A DNA stretch of 64,000 nt from Fremontodendron californicum (lineage: Eukaryota; Streptophyta; Magnoliopsida; Malvales; Malvaceae), in assembly GCA_030761205.1 (NCBI GenBank), contig JAULJL010000011.1:16358501-16422500 (forward strand), read 5' to 3'. The position numbers and the translations under genes were made by a program. This document shows positions 58,730 to 64,000 of this stretch, piece by piece; positions within the stretch are counted from its first letter, which is position 1; every line of letters begins with the position of its first letter. The notes below the pieces were generated by a model. It was not told the DNA's origin and did not search any database. It saw only the letters and a list, made by a program, of their open reading frames with translations.

Positions 58730-59285
58730 TGAATGACTCAAGCACGTCAATATAACAGCTAATTAATTCACCAGAAAAAATAAACTAGATAGGCAACAAG
58801 AAATAATAAGCTAAAATAATGAATAACAAGGATACCAAAATTTACGTGGTTTGGCTTTAAGCCTACGTCCACAGACAGAGGTGACAAGAAATTTTACTAT
58901 AATAAACAAGATGTAGATTACAAATGTTTTGACACTCAAAATACAACCCAAAAGCCCACAACTCCACACCCCCAAAAATTACCAAAGAGCTACTACACGT
59001 TTTGCTCTCAACACTTTCTCACTCACTTGTTCCTCACTTGTTGGCTTGCTCTTTCACTCACTGATGCTCTGGTTGCCAAGAACAAAGGCCATTTTATAGA
59101 TGCTCTTGGTGGCCTTACATTTATGGCAATTTTGATATGTCAACAGCCAATTAATATTGGCTTGACTTTGTGAGCTAAGAACTTGCCAAACTTTGGTAGC
59201 TTTTGGTGCCCTAATTTATGAACTTGTGGGTGTTGTAATTCACAACCAATAGACGATGGGGTGAATTTCCAAGCCATTTCTAACA
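58730..59285 (-). repeat. Copia 3' LTR (left border approximate)
   Basis: The minus-strand start TGTTAGAAATGGCTTGG is directly preceded by a purine stretch (59286-59298 on the plus strand). Typical LTR content such as ATTTTATAG (59090) and ACGTGGTTTGGCT (58851) is present. The right-hand CA terminus cannot be fixed because the other LTR is outside the window. Confidence 0.55.
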
Positions 59286-59299
59286 AATCTCCACCTTGA

Positions 59300-59984
59300 C
59301 TTGAAATTCTACCAAGTCAAAAATTATAGCAAATTTCTCGAAACTGGATCGCCTCTTCCAAGCGCCCCTCAGGGCGTTCACCAATCGCGGATACCAACTA
59401 AGCCCGAGCAATGCTTAAACATGTAAATAGGGATCACCTTTGTTTACATATCCGCAGGATTTTTCTTAGTAGCGACTTTACTAATCACGATATCACCTTG
59501 TGCAAGTTTGATTGCGAACAAAGTGATATCTGACATCAATGTGTTTAGTCCATTCATGGAACATTTGATTTTTGGTCAAATGAATGGCACTTTGGCTATC
59601 ACAAAACACAACAGTAGAATCCTGCTACAAACCCATACTGCTTACTAGACCTTACATCCATAATGCTTCTTTCACTGCTTTTGTCACCGCCATATATTTC
59701 GCCTCAGATGTAGACAAGGCCACGGTAGACTGTAACATAGCTTTTCAACTAATGGCTCCTCCAGAAAGAGTAAAAACATAACCCATCAGAGATGTTCTTC
59801 TATCCAAATCCCCGTCATAATCAGAATCCACAAAACCAGTGATACTGCTAGAATAGTTACTCTGATATACTAACTCAGAATCCATTTCACAGCCTACCAG
59901 TGTTCCTTACCAAGACAAGCCATATACCTGCTTACTACACTGACTGCATCTGAAATGTCTGGGCGAGTGCAAACCATGGAGACA
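59300..59984 (-). pseudogene. Copia RNase H region
   Basis: Minus-strand translation shows DAVSVVSRYMACLGK, then GFVDSDYDGDLDRRTS and AISWKAMLQSTVALSTSEAK, then TVVFCDSQSAIHLTKNQMFH. The D-x-D, E-A and CD-S-Q-S-A motifs are those of Copia RNase H. At least two in-frame stops are visible. It directly follows the reverse transcriptase piece. Confidence 0.75.
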
Positions 59985-60540
59985 TCACACTCCCAACTGC
60001 ACTTGAGTATGGGATGTGAGACATCTGCTACTCCTCCTCGTCAGACTGTGGTGACAATTTGCAGAGAGTTTGAAGTGCGCTGCTAAAGAAGCATTCATAG
60101 GTTTAACCTTATCCATACCAAATCGTTCAAGCACCCTTTCAATATAATTTTTCTGTGATAAGCAAAGCTTTCTCGCCTTACAGTCTCTGTGAATATCTAT
60201 GCCCAAAATTTTCTTGGCAGCACCCAAATCCTTCATCTCAAACTCACCACTTAACTGAGATTTTAACTTGTTGATTTCCAACATGTTCTTGGCAGCAATC
60301 AATATGTCATCAACATATAGTAGCAAATAAATGTGTGAACCATCTAAGAGTTTTCTATGATTAACACAAGAAGCATAATAACATCTAGTGTAATCGTGTT
60401 CAATCATAAAGCTGTCAAATCGTTTATACCATTGCCTAGGCGATTGTTTCAATCCATATAAAGACTTTTTAATAGGCAAACATGATCTTCCTTACCAAGC
60501 ACTGTGAAACCCTCTGGCTGACTCATATAGTTGGTTCCTC
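59985..60540 (-). pseudogene. Copia reverse transcriptase, C-terminal part
   Basis: Begins with SQPEGFTVLGK in a broken frame, then KSLYGLKQSPRQWYKRFD, the catalytic LLLYVDDILIAA, and later FEMKDLGAAKKILGIDIHRD, LSQKNYIERVLERF. The Y-V-D-D box is intact. This is the downstream half of the enzyme; the N-terminal half lies at 62151-62386, beyond the solo LTR. Confidence 0.88.
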
Positions 60541-60560
60541 AAGCTCTGCAAGAATGTTGT

Positions 60561-62145
60561 TGATACACCCAAAAGAGTGTATCTTTATTAAACCTTGCAA
60601 TTAATATGATCAATTTATAGTAAAGTAGCATGCAAGGGTCGAATCCACAGAGATTGGTTTTTAGTTTATAAATTACTAGTTTAAAACTTAAATTCAAGAA
60701 ATAAAAGAAAAGGGGATTTTTGAAAGAGTTTTTAAAAATTAAGAAAACAAGAAAAGTAATAAGCAAATAAATAAGATGAAATCAAATATAAGAGAAATAT
60801 GGTTAAGGTTTCATTCTCCACCACTAGACATCATTGAGAATCAATTTTAGATCTATCAACATCAATTAGCTATCAAAATTATCAACCGTAGATAACAACA
60901 AGCTCTATTACCCCAATCTTTTCCTTAGTTCATCGTTAAATAGATTTAGCTCTCTATTTAATCTCTAACCACTAGACAACCTAGAATAAGCTCTCTAGAT
61001 TTAATGTAATGGCAGCTTTATAATAAGAAAGGTAGGTTGATCTAGGAAACAAACACATAAGCTCGGATTGTTTAACCTACGTTATGTTACACTTTGCAAT
61101 TAGCGAAAACTTGACCATAATCATTAATCACAAATTGCCACTTATGAAAAGGAAATCAAGACAATTACACGGATCAAGATTCCTAAACTAGTAATAGATA
61201 ATTATCAAGATCTATCTAGTTGTACACCTAAACAAATCAAGACAAAGATCATAAACAATTCTTATGGAAGAACATAATCAACTTTGATAGAAAACTAATG
61301 ATAGATAAAATCTAAAAATCAATTACAAAACATGTCTAGGGCTTTGAAATCACCCTTAACCAAAGAGAAGTTTAGTCTTGCATAGGCATAGTTAACATAA
61401 ACATGAATATTAAAGAAAACTAATAAGAAAACTAAAATAAAACTAAGAGATTAAAGAAGAAGAAGAAGAATATTGATAAATAATAAAAAGCATGTCCTAG
61501 TTGGTGGCTTAAAAGATGGTATTTATAGAGCTTTAAAGCCTTGGAAACCCTTTCTTGCTGATCAAGGAATCTAGGAGGCAAAAGAGTGTAATTTTGGCAA
61601 TTTTTCATACTTTTGCAGTTTTCTCGATTTTGGAGGCAGTAAGGCATGCACCGTGGTGCCAAATTCTGGCGCCACGGCTCTAACCTTGCTGACTTGTGGG
61701 TTTTTTTGCTTGCCGAGCTCTCTGACTTCGGTTTCTTGGCTACTGCATATTCTCGCACTTTGTCAGCTGCTTTCAATGACCATTTATTGTCTGATTTGGT
61801 CATGTAAACTACCGCTCGAAAGGTATTCAAGTCAGCTTCAAAAGTCAAGAAGAAAGTTTCTTCAAATAAAGACTTTAACATCATTATTTCTTAGCAACAA
61901 GCTCCGGAGGTCAAATCTGCCTGATCGATTTGCACTAAGAATTTTATCTTTTTGACTCCCAAGTCTTCTTCCATCTTATGATTGTGCCTTTATAAGCTCT
62001 TTAACATCATATTTGACATGTTTTGACTTCATCTCTTCCAAAATACCTATAATTTACAAAATATAGTAAAATGTCAAGGAACTTAAGAATTAAAGCACAA
62101 AGTACAAGGAAATATATGAAAATATATGAAATTAAGCACTTATCA
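60561..62145 (-). mobile_element. solo LTR inserted in the Copia reverse transcriptase
   Basis: On the minus strand it begins TGATAAGTGCTTAATTTC and ends TTTTGGGTGTATCA, flanked by ACAAC on both sides (plus-strand GTTGT at 60556-60560 and 62146-62150). Removing it restores the coding sequence reading VKT..FLQ across the junction. 1585 bp with no internal region, so it arose by recombination between the two LTRs of a lost element. A TATA-like CTATAAATACC lies on the minus strand near 61522. The ORF with repeats of Lys and Phe across it is not a gene. Confidence 0.92.
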
Positions 62146-62150
62146 GTTGT

Positions 62151-62386
62151 TTTCACATAAAGCTGCTCAAGTTTTAGGTTGAACTTGACCACCATGGCAA
62201 GCAACACTGCTTTACAACCAGGGAGAAAACCTCATTATAATCAATCCCCTCTTTTTGACTAAAGCCTTTAGCAACCAAACGTGCCTTGAATCTAGCTACC
62301 TCAACTCCTGGGATGCCTTCTTTTTTCTTGAAGATCCATTTGCAACCAACAATCTTCTGGCTACTTGGCAGTTTAACTAGCTCCAA
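62151..62386 (-). pseudogene. Copia reverse transcriptase, N-terminal part
   Basis: Reads ELVKLPSSQKIVGCKWIFKK, then GVEVARFKARLVAKGFSQKE and GIDYNEVFSLVVK, the start of a Copia reverse transcriptase. A frame change follows, and AMVVKFNLKLEQLYVKT is read just before the solo LTR. Confidence 0.85.
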
Positions 62387-63069
62387 GTGTGGTTCTTGTG
62401 AAGATATTCTATCTCCTCACTCATAGCAACTGCCCACTATGTCGACTCATCATATGTGACAGCCTCATTATAACTGGAAGGTTCTGTACCAATGGACTCC
62501 GCCACACTGAGTGCATAAGAAACCGTATTAACATCTGCATACCGCTGAGGAGGTTTGATTTGTCACCTCGCTCTTCCAGTGGAAATGTTATATTGTTGTT
62601 CCTGAGGTGTCATATCTTTCTCATGAAAATTCTACACCTCATCATGATCAACCTGGACTGAAGTACCTTTCATAGAAGTAAGAGCCTCCACTTGAAACTC
62701 CACCTGCTTTTCAACATCATGATCTTCTTTTTTTACCTAACTCCTCATTTCTCAACAATTAGTGGTGGATCCAAGTATAGATGATTCATCAAAAGTCACA
62801 TCTCTGTTGAATATGAACTTGGGTGACTTGAGATCAGGACACAACAACCTGTATCCTTTCACCCCTTGGCTGTAACCAAGAAAAATGCATTTCTCCGCCT
62901 TGGGTTTAAGTTTGCTCATATTAACATGATCATAAGCAGGGCAACCAAACACTCTTAAACCAGAGTAATCAGTAGGAGAACTAGACCATACTTCCTCAGG
63001 AGTCTTCAGCTCAATAGCTGTAGACGGAGATCTATTTACCTAATAGCATGCATTATTTACTACTTCAGC
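62387..63069 (-). pseudogene. Copia integrase C-terminal and linker region
   Basis: The piece 62752-62952 reads FGCPAYDHVNMSKLKPKAEK, CIFLGYSQGVKGYRLLCPDL and FNRDVTFDES, which is the conserved C-terminal part of Copia integrase. The frame stops after it. The variable linker to reverse transcriptase (62387-62751) is broken. Confidence 0.8.
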
Positions 63070-63498
63070 CTAAAAATCTTCACCGAGCCCAGTATTTGAT
63101 CTCATACATCGAGCTCGTTCCAAGAGAGTTCTATTCATGCGTTCTGCAACTCCATTTTGTTGTGGTGTATAGCGAACAATGTGGTGTCTCACTATTCCTT
63201 CATTTTTGCAGTACTCATTGAATTCACTTGAGTAATACTCCAAGCCATTATCTATTTGGAGTCGCTTGATCTTCTTCCCTATTTGATTTTCGATCAAAGC
63301 CTTAAATTGCTTGAAGTTGACAAGCACTTGATCTTTGTGCTTCAAGAAATATGCCCAAACCTCTCTCGAGTAGTCATCAATAAAGGTTAGCAAATATCTA
63401 TAACCACCCTTTGAAATAGTCGGAGAGGGACCCCAAAGATCATAATGGATATAATCCGTTGTACCTTTGGTTTTGTGAATCCCAATACTGAACTTCAC
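63070..63498 (-). pseudogene. Copia integrase core
   Basis: Contains all three catalytic acidic residues in context: D in IHYDLWGPS, D in LQIDNGLEYYSS, and E in TPQQNGVAERMNRTLLERAR. The spacing is normal for the rve integrase core. This stretch is open, but the protein before and after it is interrupted. Confidence 0.9.
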
Positions 63499-64000
63499 TC
63501 GAGACTGTTTGTCAGAGATGCAGTTCTCATAGAAATCAAGCTTCTCAGTACACTGCCATCACAACAGATCTTGCTTGCTCAGCACTGATAGACCTCTCTC
63601 GCTCATATGCCCAAGCCGCATATGCCATAACTTGGTGGTGTCATAATCTGGATCAACTGATCACGACACTGCCGCAGCACCAGTAACCGTGGTACCATCC
63701 AAGAAGTAAAGACCTCGCTCTGAATATCCACACATCATAGTCAGAGCACCAGAGTATACCCTCAGCACTCCTCCTTCACTGGAATGTAGTAAGCCCTTCT
63801 TGTCCAAAGTGCTCAAGAAAATCAAGTTTTTCTTCATCTCGGGAATGTGTCGAACATCTATCAAGGTTCTGACAATACCGTCAACACCTTTATACAGACT
63901 GTGCAAATCCCCACCACTTGACATGCATGGTTATCTCCCATTAGCGCCGAACCAGCATACCTCTCATATGTTGAAAATAAATTCTTGTAGGTGCAAATGT
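63499..64000 (-). pseudogene. Copia protease end and integrase zinc-finger region
   Basis: The piece 63661-63924 reads LIDVRHIPEMKKNLIFLSTL and RGLYFLDGTTVTG, the segment between protease and integrase. Between 63660 and 63499 KLWHMRLGHMSERGLSVLSK and CTEKLDFYENC give the HHCC finger. A stop separates the two pieces. The protease active site and gag are beyond the right edge or not recognisable. Confidence 0.75.

Larger units (their letters stand above)
58730..64000 (-). mobile_element. Ty1/Copia LTR retrotransposon, minus strand, incomplete and decayed
   Basis: On the minus strand the order is protease end, HHCC zinc finger, integrase, reverse transcriptase, RNase H, LTR, which is the Copia order. 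The 5' part including gag and 5' LTR lies beyond 64000. The 3' LTR starts TGTTAGAAATGGCTTGG at 59285 after AAGGTGGAGATT. The other end of that LTR is not certain; about 58730 is my estimate. A solo LTR splits the reverse transcriptase. Several stops and frame changes show it is inactive. Confidence 0.82.

Overview
This window looks like intergenic heterochromatin from a flowering plant, probably a eudicot. It is AT-rich, and almost everything I can read is a transposable element: Ty3/Gypsy LTR elements of Tat/Ogre-like and Athila-like type, a Ty1/Copia element, Mutator-like (MULE) remnants and long-armed MITEs. I found no ordinary multi-exon host gene, tRNA, rRNA or CRISPR array. Species cannot be named from the sequence alone.

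Layout. 1-9671: pieces of long Tat/Ogre-type LTRs in both orientations, abutting two MULE N-terminal fragments (3895-4093 minus, 5471-5644 plus). 9672-26251: 3' non-coding region and 3' LTR of a Tat-like element (LTR from 13646). That LTR is interrupted by an LTR-like insertion (16997-25927, 5-bp duplication AACAC), which itself holds a Mutator-type MITE (17996-18528) and a decayed Athila-like element (18983-25472, duplication GTTGC). 26252-29300: MULE transposase remnant with an opposite-strand GRF-type zinc-finger remnant. 30163-47465: a second Tat-like element with a very long 3' LTR (42382-47465) and large internal deletions. Its 5' LTR was entered by a young, apparently intact 6.4-kb element (30668-37050, duplication ATGGC). 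47466-51769: AT-rich repeats and two long-armed MITEs. 51770-57044: a third Tat-like 3' region and LTR. 57045-58574: small repeats and a hAT-like element. 58730-64000: a minus-strand Copia element whose reverse transcriptase is split by a solo LTR (60561-62145, duplication ACAAC).

The standout is the element at 30668-37050. Its two 1486-bp LTRs read as identical, it has a good tRNA primer site and polypurine tract, but it has no gag or pol. In their place are two intact ORFs. The first (32177-32713) begins at the primer site and encodes a 178-residue basic, cysteine-rich protein that I do not firmly recognise; it resembles the cysteine-rich nucleic-acid-binding proteins of carlavirus-type plant RNA viruses. 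The second (33090-33737) is an intronless, full-length LOG-like cytokinin-activating phosphoribohydrolase with its active-site motif intact. A recent, non-autonomous Athila-type retrotransposon carrying a hormone-activation enzyme and a putative zinc-binding regulator is the best candidate here for an undescribed system.

The three Tat-like 3' regions are also informative: sister copies share flanking sequence but each carries a different tandem array (64 bp, about 78 bp plus about 60 bp, and about 43 bp units) at the same place.
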